Positions 1 through 11,858 of a stretch of DNA of 64,000 nucleotides are shown piece by piece. Below the pieces are notes generated by a model that saw only the letters and a list, made by a program, of their open reading frames with translations, did no database searches and was not told the DNA's origin. Location: positions 7,726,501 through 7,790,500 of the forward strand of contig OY727103.1 in assembly GCA_963402885.1 (NCBI GenBank), written 5' to 3'. Within the stretch, counting starts at the first letter, position 1; every line of letters starts with the position of its first letter. Source of the stretch: Antedon bifida. Taxonomy: Eukaryota > Echinodermata > Crinoidea > Comatulida > Antedonidae. Position numbers and translations under genes: made by a program.

Positions 1-1203
1 CCGCGTCGGGGAATACGGGCACTTTTTTTCAGTGAATATTATAATATATAGTAAAAATCGTTCGCGTTCACTTCGTAGCTAATGGGGCTATTATGCCCTT
101 TTATGCATTCATTATTGCCATTGATCTAACTACTCAAATAGGTACGCACTTGTCTGGCGGTGTCCCTTTGTACGAATCGTTCAATGTTGGGTCCACACGC
201 GTTATATCACGTTCCATCTAGGGACCAACATTTGTACTGTAGGTACTTTCCAGGCGAAGTTTACCGACGTTTACGTCGTGTACTGTGTCGACGCTACAGC
301 AAAAACGAATTATGTTAATTGTTCATATGTTCACCAATTTTTTAATTTACAAGTAACCCTCTGTACCGTGGGGCACCTAAAATAAATATTTCATACATTA
401 CTAAACAAAAAATAAACATGCCATTTTCGCTTAGCCAACATCTTATTATAGCTAAGTTATTAAATTGTCAATGTCCTATATGTCATGAACTTTTCACCAC
501 TCGGAATTCCAGATAGTATACACGCATACACTTGGGAGGTATAAACTGATTTCCCCGACTGAAAATGGTCTACGCTTGCGGACGCACCCCTCCCACTACC
601 CAAATAAAGTCAAAACGAACCACTTTTTTAAGCCTCTATGTATAATTGACTTCCGGGGACCTAACAGCTCTGTCCCCCAGCCTAGTGATGCTCGTTTCGC
701 TTGCATAGCCCCCTCGTCGTGGAATGAAGCCACCGTGTCGGAAAGATCCTGGCGCCACCGCTTCTCCTGATAAGGCAGACAAGGAGCTGAGCCAACGCTA
801 TGATGTTGCATTGTTGTAGGCTATACCAATTTCACCGCCAGACGAAATTGGACACGGAATTGAGAGACCTTTGAAGCAACAAGAGATTTCTTTTGTAATC
901 AATATTTATCCAGTGTGCGTCAAATCCACAAATCCAAAATTACAGATGTACAATATCAGTGTTATAAAAATGATATTAGTTTATGATATCTTTGAAGAAT
1001 GACCTATCAGAATTAAGATACATCTACTTTTTACACAACGTCCAGTCCTACTCAAGAGCCATGTCCTATACAATTAATAGTTAAATGACAAACATAGTTA
1101 ATACATTTTATTGCTATTTTTTAAATTAGGGTTTTAATGTCCATTTAATTAAATTCGAAACTATTATCTAGCTATTTTCACAAACATATTTTTTTTTTTA
1201 CAG
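1..1203. other. No gene recognised; 5' part of window
   Basis: AT-rich sequence lying upstream of the first recognisable receptor exon. Short open frames on both strands near 576-811 overlap each other and show no known domain, so they are not called. I looked for cysteine-rich LDLa-type exons and a signal-peptide exon for the downstream receptor and found none. The start of that gene may lie to the left of the window, or in a short exon I cannot recognise. Confidence 0.5.
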
Positions 1204-1333
1204 AACAATTATTCCTAACACAGATATGTCCAATCAAATGCACGTGTTCATTAAGCTACTTAAGATGTCAGAAATATATTAACACAACAGCAGAATTCAT
1301 CTACTACAATAATCATCAACCAATAACAACCTT
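1204..1333 (+). CDS. LGR-type receptor, exon with LRR N-terminal cap (LRRNT)
   Basis: First recognisable exon of the LRR-GPCR gene. It follows a long T-rich tract ending in ACAG and ends at a strong donor, TT|GTAAGT. The 130-nt frame is open and enters in phase 1 (two leading bases complete a codon). It encodes an LRRNT cap with the cysteine spacing C-x3-C-x-C-x6-C, read as ICPIKCTCSLSYLRCQ, followed by a short strand ending QPITTL. The exon leaves in phase 2 (TT + G = Leu), exactly what the following LRR exons need. An LRRNT caps the concave LRR domain in secreted or cell-surface proteins, so a signal peptide, and in relaxin-type or GRL101-type receptors often LDLa modules, is expected upstream. 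None was found in the window. Confidence 0.8.
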
Positions 1334-2789
1334 GTAAGTATCATCCAAGAACCTGTTTTGTGCAAACTGTAAGCTTACATTAGACAAGCGTAGTAACATT
1401 AAAACGTTAATCGCAGTTACGTTACGTTATTTCTACCATTTATATTATTTCCAAAAAAATATTATAATTTATAATATTGTTATTACAGATTATAGAAATG
1501 AGAATCATACAACGGAAAATTTAAATTAGATAATGTAACATTGAAACGTAGATCGCAGATATGTTATTTATAAAAAAAAATGTTATTATGATTATACTAT
1601 TGTTATTACAAATTATAGAAATGAAAATGACACAACGGAAAATTAAAATTAGTTAATTGTAAAAATACAGGACTATCGTAAACGAATCATTCCAAATTAA
1701 CAAAACCACGATTTCAGTCCGTGGTTCATTTTTGATACGTAAGTTCCATAAATAGGTTGATACATTACATTTACGGAGTGACCGGCCTGAGGGTCAAAGT
1801 TTTATTTTAAACATTCCATGCCATCTTGGACTATGTATTTTTATGTCTGATAAAGAAAAGAAATGAGATACATCGTGCACTCGTTCGAATTGTATAACAA
1901 ATGTGTTTCCAAAACTTCCCTCATCTTTTCACTATCTCAAATAGTAACAAATAAAACAATACAATCGTGGGAGAACAGAACTGACAAATTCTCAATTAAA
2001 AATGGCATTGCACCGCGCAATTAACCAAGGAAACAGGCACTGTTATACACAGTGGGTTAACCCATAAACTAACGGACGTTAGAATCAAAGGCACTAAATA
2101 ACGAATAATATGTACATATATATTAATTTAGATAACGACATGTATTTCATAAAATTTGTTATTATTTTGGCACTTGATTATTCATAATTAAAAAAAAAAA
2201 CTCTTTGAATTGAATCAGTGTGTGAGTGTGTGTAAAGGCGCCGTTTGATCTCATCGAGCGAGCTATCAGATAACATCGATCTTCTGTATAAATGTCTTTC
2301 TTTATCGTTTAGTTATACTTTAATAATTGTGGGCTACCCTCAGATTGCTGTGTTGGTTTGAGTCTAAACATGTACTATTTTTTCTATATTTCATAACAAA
2401 TAAGTTACACATTCTTGCTACGTTTCTGCTATAGTAAGGGATTGATTATTTATCAATTGCCTTTAAGATATATTAAAATGTTATTTCTCCGTCTTATGTT
2501 GTCCCTGTTAGCGACTATATAAACTAACAACCTATTCCTGACGTACTAGGTACTCAATCGATACATTATGTATTTTAATTTGAATAAAATGTAAACGTTT
2601 GTACCGTTATCGACTCTCTTTAATTTGCACTGACACGTACAGTAATACACAATAATAGTACAATACAGATAAATTATTTTACGATCACTATTTCATCCAT
2701 TGACATACACACCAAACTGTAACTATTTTCCCCAAAGAAGAAAACCTCAACTCGTGAACTGTTATTTGCCAACTTTTTTTATTTTGAAG
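1334..2789 (+). other. Receptor intron, no feature seen
   Basis: AT-rich intron between the LRRNT exon and the first LRR exon. Near 1500 and 1610 a phrase around TTATTACAGATTATAGAAATG is repeated with changes, a small local duplication. No other gene-like signal was seen. Confidence 0.5.
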
Positions 2790-2861
2790 GGATTTAAAAC
2801 GTAACGGCATTTCTACATTGCCTGAAAATGCATTTGTTGGTTTGACATCGTTGGTTACACT
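2790..2861 (+). CDS. LGR-type receptor, LRR exon 1 (intact)
   Basis: A 72-nt symmetric phase-2 exon, bounded by an acceptor TTTTGAAG and a strong donor CT|GTAAGT. The frame gives one LRR of the typical NxIxxLxxxxFxxLxxL form, read as NGISTLPENAFVGLTSL. It differs from the array exons further on (VGLTSLV rather than DGLTSLT) and has no close copies in the window, so it looks like an old, stable repeat of the ectodomain. It joins in frame to the LRRNT exon at 1333. Confidence 0.8.
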
Positions 2862-2951
2862 GTAAGTGTTTTTTTATCTTCTTTTTTTCTTACTTGTAAA
2901 AATTCAAATAAATCATGTTAATTGTGAAATTATACATTTAACCGTAGGTTT

Positions 2952-2988
2952 AACCATGGAGCTATTATTATATTATAGCTCCATGGTT
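2952..2988. repeat. Hairpin, 13-bp perfect arms
   Basis: AACCATGGAGCTA (2952-2964) and its exact reverse complement (2976-2988) flank an 11-nt A/T loop, about 90 bp downstream of the first LRR exon. The stem may be a MITE remnant or a replication-slippage product. No function can be assigned. Confidence 0.6.
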
Positions 2989-3415
2989 TAACTGTTAAAT
3001 ATTACTTGTAAAATGACTGTACGCTATAGTCTGTTAATTAAAGTGAAGCGTTATGGTGGTATAACCTTGAACAATAACAACTTCTTTGATTTAATCTTTA
3101 TGGTCAAAGCGGATAAAAGGGTATTTTTTATTTTAAATTTTAAGTTGTATTACTGTTTGTAATTTATTGTATCACAGATATTCAGTGTTGTTCTTAAATC
3201 CACTGTTACAGTTGATCCTTACATACGTAGTATTTTGATATATAAAAAATACTTCATATCTTTCAGTATCTGCTTAAATTATTAAAAAATAATGTGCGAG
3301 TATGTAGCGGCGCTATTATGAGATTATTATAAAATATTATTATCGAGTATTCTTTATACATTTATGTCATTTTTGGCAAATGTATACTGATGTTTTCGTT
3401 CACATTCTGCCGTAG

Positions 3416-3578
3416 GCGCAGAGAAGGAAGAATACGTTTACGTGCTAGACTGCAAAATAAACCATCATTCCATCACCAGATTACATTTCAACAATGTTTA
3501 GTCGAATCTGGATTTGTAGAATATATGCCCTTGCTACAGAGACCAGAGACAATACTTATAACAAATTACAAAGCTTAA
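3416..3578 (+). other. Candidate displaced terminal exon (GPCR cytoplasmic tail?)
   Basis: After a pyrimidine-rich tract ending TTCTGCCGTAG, a frame in phase 2 runs 54 codons to TAA at 3576-3578. It starts RREGRIRLRARLQNKP and ends RPETILITNYKA. AATAAA motifs lie about 190 nt downstream (near 3770). The arginine-rich start followed by a polar tail is what the juxtamembrane C-tail of a rhodopsin-type GPCR looks like. Its phase matches the strong cryptic donor in the last codons of the 7TM exon (48948|GTAAGC). It lies between LRR exons 1 and 2, so it cannot follow the 7TM exon in simple linear splicing. It could be a leftover tail of a duplicated receptor, or chance. No homology was tested. Confidence 0.25.
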
Positions 3579-3939
3579 TCATACAAATTATTAATATCTT
3601 AACTTAACATCGACCAATCCTTCTTAACCAAATAAAAAAATAATTCGTAAACCTAAGAAAACTACCATATCTAGACAAAAATCCAATGATCTACTTTATC
3701 GATAAACTTTGCATTTTTGTGTTCATATCAATATAACGTTCGTATTCTTATGGACCTTCTATAGGTTAAATAAATAAACAATAATTATCCTGGAAGAATC
3801 GAACCGAAGAATAAAAAAACAGCACTACAGTTGCACAGTGGGTTAACCCAGGCCTAATGTAGGCCTAATGAATATCATAATTAAAGGCACTAAGATATGT
3901 GCGTATAATATTCATTTTGAGGCTTCCTATGTTCGTAAA

Positions 3940-6105
3940 TTATAGCTTGGGATCATGTTGTATCATTTCGTGACCGCCCAATGCCTGGACATCTCTTTGC
4001 TGTATAAGTATTTTTAACATGTCCATAGCGTATATAGTACCTTTTCTCGTAGCAACGTTTACATAATGATGAAGGTGTGGAATTACCTTTGGAAGCTCTT
4101 TATGGGATCCTTTGTGGAAATCACATAGTAAGAGCTTTATTGATTCTGGAGATTTGCAGCTTAGGTGTCTATCTATCTCATAACAGATGGCATTGGAAGG
4201 TTGAATGTTTGCCTTCGAAGTTTGACGCGTCTTCCACATTTTTCCACGCTTCCTGTGACATGTTTGATAGTTTGAACTTGATCAGGATCCATCTCTGGCG
4301 AAACAGGTTCCGACCAGCTAGGCTTCGGATCTTTAATTTTAATAATATCGACCCTCTTTAATTTTCATTGACAATACAGATAACTTATTTTACGATCACT
4401 GTTTTGTTCACTTCAACGGAACATTTGGAGAATGTCCTGCATAATGTATTAGCTTTGATACACAGAGCTCGATACTGTTTCTTAATATTATTATCATCAT
4501 TCATAGAGTTACAAATCACACAAGTATGTTATACAGTCAACAAATTCAAGCTCAGTATGCTTTACTAGGTTTTCGCAAGGTATACCTTGTAACTTACCTA
4601 CACGGGACAAAATGACATACACTTGGATTTTATAGTATTGTACACAATATCTCGATTCGTAGCAAAAAGTTCACAAACATTAATGAGATGTTAATACTCC
4701 AAAAGCAGAATGAGCCATGAGAACCATGACATTAGCGTAACGGAGACAATTAACTGACTTTCTTATCACCAATAGTACATCCATGATTGGACTCTCTAAG
4801 TTGTACAGTAAGATCGTCAATATATAGCCTACATGGTAAAGCAGTGGATACATTACAACCGCTTGGCGCACACTGTTAAAAACCAGAAAAGGGTGAAAGG
4901 ACACAATGTCCCATCTAACAACAAATTCTTGATTACCGTAGCGCAAGTAAGCAAGGTAAAAGTGTCAAACGTGAACCCCGGATTCTCACAGTCAGACAAA
5001 TGTAGATTACAGAAATTCTGTACAGAAATTAAGGAGTTCTACACCAAAGTGCACAACACTATTTTACAGTTATCATACTCTTCAATCACATCTTCATATT
5101 TAGTACATAAAGTCAGCGCAATTTTCATTGCTGTCATATGGTAAGTATACATTGACAAGCAATGTTTATTATTATCTACACTTAGCTCAATGGTGAATAT
5201 TGTCAGCTTGATTAATGTACCTAACAGAACTATATAAACTCTTTCTAAACAATGTAGTTACACCTTCATGAGGACGTCCCGAGATGCGGAGGTATTAGTA
5301 GACGACGTGCCATAACAGTTAAAATCATTATGCAGCGTTTTCAAGAGGTGAAGCTCATCATTACATAGTCACGTTTCTTGCAAATGAATTAGTTGGTTAG
5401 ACAGAACACCAGGCATACCTTTCGTTTTACGAGATACCTTTTCTTCCGTCTTACATGCAGTGTACACTTCAAAACGTGCTCAATTCCGAAGCAGTGTATT
5501 CTAACTTTACGCACCATGTACCACGGTCTGGATGATCGAAAAAAACCAACGGGTTTTAGCGTTCTCCCAACAACAAGTACCATTTACCGGTTTCCTTTTT
5601 AAATAATATAATCTACATGTCGACTGTGTGAAAACGCCCATTAAATCATACTTGAGGAAAGGGTTAGATTGGTCAGAATGTTCATAATTTGATATTAAAT
5701 CTCATACAGTACTTCTTTTATTAAACCAAACGAGAAGATTAAAAACACAAATTGGAAGATCAACATTTGGTGAATCTTAAAAGACTCTACAAATGTCAGT
5801 TTAACAACAAAAGTGTGATGTGCCCAACCATGGTAGTGATATGACATCATCGTGTCCATGGGCACATGACATTTTTGTTGTCACATAAAGTTTGAAAGTG
5901 TAGACAGAGCTTAAATATTTTGTCAAAGCCGACTGTACATCAATGTATTTTCAGTATGACGTTTAACTATCCGTATTGGGAAGAAGCCATCAATTGAATA
6001 ATGCAGAGGGTTGTATAAATCCACCTCCGTGGGCCTACATTTGAGACCCAGAGACATTATAAACTCCACTGCAGTCATGATAAATAATTCACTGTCCATA
6101 TTCAC
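3940..6105 (-). pseudogene. Unidentified coding-like remnants on the minus strand
   Basis: Several minus-strand stretches look like decayed protein-coding sequence, interrupted by stops and frame changes. The best runs 4239 to 3940, including LHHYVNVATRKGTIYAMDML. An upstream piece in another frame (about 4335-4200) has KDPKPSWSEPVSPEMDPD. Other pieces lie at 5583-5389 (GFFRSSRPWYMVRK), about 5030-4850 (FDTFTLLTCATVIKNLLL) and 6105-5923 (CRPTEVDLYNPLHYSIDGFF). I do not recognise the family. A decayed DNA transposon or a processed pseudogene within the receptor intron are both possible, and the pieces may not belong together. Confidence 0.25.
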
Positions 6106-6244
6106 GAATGTTGCCTCCTGGCATGAATGAACTCTCTATTTTCTCAGCAAGAAGTCCGAGCAAATCCTTTCAAATGAATGAAAGAAAACTATCAAATCTA
6201 CAAAGAGGTAGGATTTCCAAATTCCTGAAATACGCAGTACACCT

Positions 6245-6811
6245 TATTATTACATTACAATAGTCTGCGGCACAAATAACCTTGCTTCGAATAACTCTGC
6301 TGATGAAATCGCAAGTGAATATACAGATTTAATCACGCAGGCAAAGTCCAAATCCAAACAATTGTCCAGCATCCCTCCCCGCGTTGACATCAGGGTTGAA
6401 CCTAATGTGATATTGGATTTAAACGCAATATTGAAAACTGTCTCCGAAGAAAGTGACATTACATTCGATAGCAACTTTCGATACAAAGATGATTGCCCAG
6501 ACAAATCCCTTCTTTGTACAGATGGTCTTCATTTATAAGAAGCGGGAGTAAATCGCCTTCTACAAAATGTGTCTCTAAGCGAAAGCGCCATCTTTCGAGA
6601 TGGGAGACAGAAGAAACTCAAATCAGCGTTTCAAAAGGCAGTCTCATCGGAACAGCAACAGATCATCAGACCAACGAAGACCAGTTACGTGCTACAACTG
6701 CAGGCAACAAGGTCACAAGCAACAACACTGCCCATACGAACAATATCAACCAAACAACGACGGACCGTTTTAACTGTTTCAAAAATAAAGGTTTACATTT
6801 TGTACACCTAA
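6245..6811 (+). pseudogene. LINE ORF1 remnant: SGNH esterase C-half and CCHC zinc knuckle
   Basis: From 6263 the frame reads VCGTNNLASNNSADEI and continues to DGLHL (6521-6535), which matches block III (GxNN/GTNN) and the catalytic D-x-x-H block of SGNH hydrolases carried by CR1/L2 ORF1 proteins. A TAA follows at once (6536-6538), then the same frame continues to 6811. In the next frame, 6690-6731 encodes CYNCRQQGHKQQHC, a perfect C-x2-C-x4-H-x4-C nucleic-acid-binding knuckle, so a frameshift lies just before it. The N-terminal half with the nucleophile serine block is missing. In the living family this protein would bind element RNA. Confidence 0.7.
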
Positions 6812-7420
6812 ACACACGTTCATTGATACCAAAGATGTCAGAACTTCGCGGACTCGCATTAAAGTCAAACGCAGCTGTCATATCTATCACAGAATCGTGG
6901 CTTGACGATTCTGTTCCCGACCAAGAAATCAAGATTGATGGCTATTTAACTCTACGCAACGACAGATCAAGATCAGGTGGAGGTATATGTGTATATATAC
7001 GTAATGACATTGCTTTTAATACAAGATTTGATCTACACAACGATCGAATTGAATCTGATGATAATATGAAAATACTCCCCAAAACAAAACCAATTTTAAT
7101 TGGAAATATTTATCGACCCCCGAATGACAATGGTTTCCTCGGCAACTTTGAATATTCAACCAGATTACGAATTCATTATTCTGGGTGATCTAAATATTAA
7201 TTTTAAAGATAAAACCTCGGCTCTTCTAAACAAATTGTTAAATCTTTTAAGGTTGTTCAATTGTCAACAACTTATTAATACGCCAACGAGAGTAAAGTAA
7301 GTAAAAGAAGTACGATTAAAGATCACGTAATTTGTAACAACCCTGATAGGATATCTCAGTTTGGCACTATAGATCTTGGAATAAGTGACCATGTTCTTAT
7401 TTATTGTACACGGAAAATAT
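6780..7420 (+). pseudogene. LINE ORF2 endonuclease domain (APE-type), frameshifted
   Basis: Exonuclease-endonuclease-phosphatase fold motifs appear in order: HFVHLNTRSL (metal-binding Asn), SITESWLDD (catalytic Glu), GGGICVYIR, GNIYRPPND, then after a frameshift near 7140 IILGDLNINF (Asp/Asn pair) and finally SDHVLIYC (the terminal SDH motif) near 7386. This domain nicks the target DNA to start target-primed reverse transcription. The frame is broken at least twice, so no active protein is made. Confidence 0.75.
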
Positions 7421-7574
7421 TGCGAAGTTCTATTAATAAACACAATAATGTACAATTAGATCTCTAAGGAAATACACTACCACCGCATTTATATCTAAGC
7501 TATCAGATATTGATTGGTCAAGTATATATAATCTCAATGATGTTAATCCTGCTTGGTTAAATTTTAAGTCAATA

Positions 7575-9571
7575 ATGAATAATGCTATTGACGAGGTTGC
7601 CCCTTTAAAAGAGGTAAGACTAAAAAATAGAACCGAACCATGGATAGACGATACAATCCTACAAAATATTCGTCACCGTGACTCATTATTGAGGAAGGTT
7701 AAAAGACATAGAAATGACGAAAAAATATATTCTGATTTCTGCAAAATAAGAAACAAAGTCCGTAGAGACATTAAGTGCGCGAAAGCTCAATATTTTAGTA
7801 AAAACTTAGAAGAAAATAAAAAAAATCCAAAAAAGTTATGGGCGCAATTAAAATCTCTGGGATATAGTCAAAAAACAAAGTCTTCACCCCTAATTGTACT
7901 AAATATAGAAGATAAAGTTTGCTTTGATAACAATAAAGTCGCAGAACACTTCAATAGATTCTTCACTAGCGTGTCAAATGATCTGGCTAGTAAACATCCT
8001 AACGGCAGTGCACGTTATAATACGGAATCAGTTACATTCAAACAATTTTATGAAAGAAAGGGAGTGTCCAAAACTAATATGAACCTAATCCTCGTTACAG
8101 AGGAATTCGTTCTAAAAGAGCTACAAAGCCTAAATATAGCTAAAAGTACTGGTTTAAACAACATTCCTGCACGATTCTTGTGCGATGGTGCAATTGCCAT
8201 TAAAGGTCCTATCGCACACATTATACATTTATCAATTCAAAACGAAACCGTGCCTGATGACCTCAAAATTGCACGGGTACATCCGGTTTAAAAAAAAAAA
8301 AAAAAGTCTGTGGTAAGCAACTATAGACCAATTAGTATTTTAAGTGTAATGTCCAAGATACTCGAACGAGCTATATATGTTCAAATATATGAAAATTAAA
8401 TTTTATATGACTTCCAATCAGGGTTTAGGAGTAGATATTCAACGGATTCGTGCTTAGTTCATATAACGGACTATATTCGCACAGAAATGTCAAATGGCAA
8501 CTATACTAGTATGGTAGTGCTAGACCTCCAAAAAGCGTTTGACACAGTTGACCATGGCATTTTGATCGGTAAACTGGAAGCAATGGGTATAGGATCGACT
8601 CAATGGTTCAAATCGTATCTGTATAACAGACAACAGTTAGTATGTGTAAACAATGTTAACTCTAGCTTACACCCTATAACATGTGGTGTCCCACAGGGAA
8701 GTATATTAGGCCCACTTTTGTTCCTATGTTACATCAATGATATGCCGACTAGTGTTAACTGTCAACTTATTTTATATGCCGATGAAAGTATCCTGATGGT
8801 TTCTGGAAAGGACCCGACCTTATTGGCCAAAAAACTAAGCACTGAATTGAAATCTTGTAACGAGTGGCTAATTGATAATAAGCTATCAATTCACTTAGGA
8901 AAAACAGAGGCGATACTATTTGGTTCTAAATTTAAATTAAAGGAGGTCACTGAGTTCTCAATTCACTGCAATGGTGTGCCAAAAAAAGAATCCTCTTCCA
9001 TAAACTACCTTGGTATACCATTAGATAAATCCTTGTCGGGCGAAAAAATCGTTAATGCAGTCGTTAAAAAGATTACGGCAAAACAACGATTTCTTTACCG
9101 ACAAGCTTCTTTTTTAAATGAAAATGCAAGAAACATTTTAAGCTATGCACTTATTCAATGTAATTTTGATTATGCATGTTCATCATGGTATTCTGCCACT
9201 ACAAAGAAATGTAAAAATAAGTTACAAGTCATGCAAAACAATATGGTTAGATATATTTTAAGTGAAGGACCAAGAACCCATATTGGACAGAAAGAGTTGA
9301 ATAAACTAAGATTATTAAATGTCGAAGACAGAGTAACTCAAATGAAGTTAAATACAGTGCATTTTTAAATAATTCCGCTCCCTCGTATTTAAATGAATAT
9401 TCTGATAAGGTGTGTGACCAACATAGCCATGGTACACGACAAAGTGAATTCAACTTCATTCCGCCAAAAGCATCTAAAGCTATCGATGGAACTTTTTATG
9501 CTACAGCCATTAATGACTGGAAAAAATTACTAAACGACATAAAAAAACACCATGAGTGTTGGGATATTTAG
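7575..9571 (+). pseudogene. LINE ORF2 reverse transcriptase, broken
   Basis: A thumb/linker region with AKAQYFSKNLEENKKNPKKL leads to an A homopolymer at 8291, where the frame is lost. It resumes as VSNYRPISIL, then VVLDLQKAFDTVDH (motif A, catalytic Asp), CGVPQGSILGPLLFLCYIND, and LILYADESIL, where the second Asp of the usual YADD catalytic pair is replaced by Glu. The last segment continues in another frame past 9368, including FYATAINDWKKLL, to a TAG at 9569-9571. Even with the frame intact, the YADE active site would probably be weak or inactive. Confidence 0.8.
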
Positions 9572-10074
9572 AAAACTGGTTAAAGAATACTTAGCGAACA
9601 AAAGAGAAAACCGGTAAATAAGAATAAAATAATTTAAAATCACAATACAATACTACAGGACCCCAACGGAAATAAACCTAGGTTATTGGTTTTTTTGGGC
9701 TATCCTGGTCGAAATCAACTTAACTGTTTTATTCTTAATGTTCAGAACTTTATTCTGCTGCTTACTTTTTAACTGAACGCTTTTAAATATTCTATTGTCT
9801 TTTTATAACTTGTATTTTTAATGACTTTTTTTAACTATGGTACTGAACGGTATTCTGTTTTAATGCTGTATTTTATGCCATTTTTAAACCATTTTAAAGC
9901 CATTTTTTAACCATCATTTTAGACATTTGCATTGTTTTAGATTGTTTATAACATTTTGTCTGTCTTTTTAATTGTGAGTCTCAAGTTTTAGCTTTTTGTA
10001 TTGTAACATTGTTATGTAATCATGTATTGTATGTTGATTTTGACCGAATAAATGAATGAATGAATGAATGAATA

Positions 10075-11786
10075 ACCTTAATAATGTCTACTGGAGACTA
10101 GTTACTCACGATAACAAGTTAAGGGCTGCTTGGAAAAGAAAGAACGTAGCCCGCATCCAAACTACAACAGTTTGTCGGAAAATGTCGATTGTAAGTAGTC
10201 ACAATTTTGATTTAACAGTTTTAATTGGAATACGCAATAATGATCTTGATTGCGGTTGTCATGGCCCAGTGGACTTGTTTGAATATTATTAATATTGCTC
10301 TTCTCGTTGGTCTGTCTGTTGGTTTGTAATATTTATGTCCTCGTTGGCGGCGTAAACAAACCAACCCACTAGACCGTAACAACTTCCCCGCTTGATTATC
10401 CCATTTGCCCTCAAAAGAGGTGAAAATATACAGTATAAAGTAAACATTGAATTTCTTAGGTAAATACTGAGCCATGACAACTTCCACGCTTGTATACTCG
10501 TTTTCCCTCAAAAGATGTGAGAATCAAGTAGAGAATTAAAACGGATAAAACTGTAATAAAGCACTCTTCTTGGTCTACCGGAAATTGCTTAACTTCACCA
10601 CTTGTGAGTTAGGCATACAAGTACATTTATGCAAAGATGAAGCTATCTTGTCTGTGGAACTTGTATAGATGGAAACAATAGATGATGTGAGGGATAGTGG
10701 ATATGTGGAACAACATCACACGTGCCTACATCAAATGAACCTGTAGAAGATGCATTACCAGAATGTGTATTGATTAAATCAGAAATGGTATGGTGCTTAT
10801 CATGGTCCAAATGACTAATAATATGATCTACACCCACATGAAGACTATCAACAGTATCACAAGTTGAACTACCAGAAACCGAACATTCAGAAACAACACT
10901 AACATTTTCAACTACACTGTCCGGCAGAACTGCAATGTTGAACAGATTCATCTTTATTTTGGATAGGCCTTTTTAGAAAGGAACAATAATACCAGAATGC
11001 TTCAATGCTACAAATATATTAGGCCCTCCTCATCTATTTCCAGAATAACTTCTGGCGGTTCCATGCTGCATCCTGAATACTGACACGTGGCCATCATTGA
11101 CGAATAAATAGTATCAGCTGACTTCACTGCTGGTCTTTACTCGAAATCCACATTATACCATGCTATATACACTTTATTTCTATTTTAACTTTTGTATTTC
11201 TTTAAAATTGAGATTTAATTAATTAATTTATTTATTATTATTATCAGAAATTTATGTCGTTATTCATATTCTGATGTATATTAATTACTTTTCATTATTT
11301 CAAGTTTATATTTGGATTTTAGATTTGTTTAAGATTAAGATCGTTTGTTTCGCAGATAATTGTACCGGGTGAACAATATGTTGTCAGGATTCAGTAATCA
11401 TGTTTATTTTCAGGTACATTTTGACCCTACGCCTCGGGAGAAATACTTTTTTTTAATAAATGAACACTTGTATGGTATCTGTATGTTTCATATGTAATAC
11501 GTTCAAGCGTAACATCTTTCTTGTTGCTCTTCTATGAGTTTTTCTAATTTAGCAGTGTGTATGCGAACTAAAATTAGTTAATTAATACTGTACTATTATT
11601 TTAAATAGTATTATACATTTTACTATTGCAGTAGCACGCCTAATCGGCGACAGAAGCATTTGGTTTCTTTTGGCACAATGCAGTAGCTATTTGTTGCTTT
11701 TAGAAAGTATGAACTTAATGATGGTTGTTCGTACTCTACCTTGAAACTATATATATCATTATTATTGCTTTTTTCACGATTTTCAG
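10075..11786 (+). other. Receptor intron; unassigned minus-strand frame at 10643-10951
   Basis: Between the LINE and the next LRR exon I see no gene I can name. A 102-codon minus-strand frame (10951 to 10643) starts MNLFNIAVLPDSVVENVSVV and is Ser/His/Asp rich. Its composition is coding-like, but there is no known motif and no sign of splice context. At about 10380-10520 a phrase ending CCCTCAAAAGAGGTGA recurs with changes, a decayed duplication of roughly 100 bp. From about 11570 the sequence becomes homologous to 27460 and 33830, where the exon-array duplication unit begins. Confidence 0.4.
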
Positions 11787-11858
11787 GGATTTGAACAGAA
11801 ATCAAATAACAACATTAGCAGCAAATGTGTTTGATGGTTTGACATCATTGACAATACT
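11787..11858 (+). CDS. LGR-type receptor, LRR exon 2 (array type A, intact)
   Basis: 72 nt, phase 2/2. Acceptor ATTTTCAG, donor CT|GTGAGT. It encodes one LRR with the core NQITTLAANVFDGLTSL. It is the first member of the type A exons (27688, 27999, 34059, 45506), which share flanking intron sequence: CACGGTTTTCAGGGATTTG before, and CTTGTTTATCATACTTTTG-like sequence after. The high similarity of flanks and exons shows recent duplication, not shared LRR constraint alone. Confidence 0.78.

Larger units (their letters stand above)
6240..10074 (+). mobile_element. CR1/L2-like LINE (ORF1 esterase + EN + RT), degenerate
   Basis: A non-LTR retrotransposon in the receptor intron. In order it carries a GDSL/SGNH-esterase remnant and CCHC zinc knuckle (ORF1), an AP-type endonuclease, a reverse transcriptase, and a 3' tail of AATG repeats at about 10046-10074. 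An esterase-bearing ORF1 and a short tandem-repeat tail instead of poly(A) are typical of CR1/L2-clade LINEs. It is inactive: TAA directly after the esterase DGLHL motif, frameshifts near 6690 and 7140, an expanded A-run at 8291, and a TAA near 8398. The left boundary is uncertain because no target-site duplication was found. Confidence 0.8.

Noticed and set aside
576..811. Overlapping open frames on both strands near the left edge
   Set aside because: No domain, no splice context, and the two strands compete; probably chance.
3060..3110. LRR-like words (LNNNNF) near 3070
   Set aside because: No acceptor before them, no complete repeat and no donor in phase 2.
4077..4361. 94-codon plus-strand frame
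   Set aside because: It is the complement of the more protein-like minus-strand remnant.
10045..10075. AATG repeat as an independent microsatellite
   Set aside because: Better explained as the 3' tail of the adjoining CR1/L2-like LINE.
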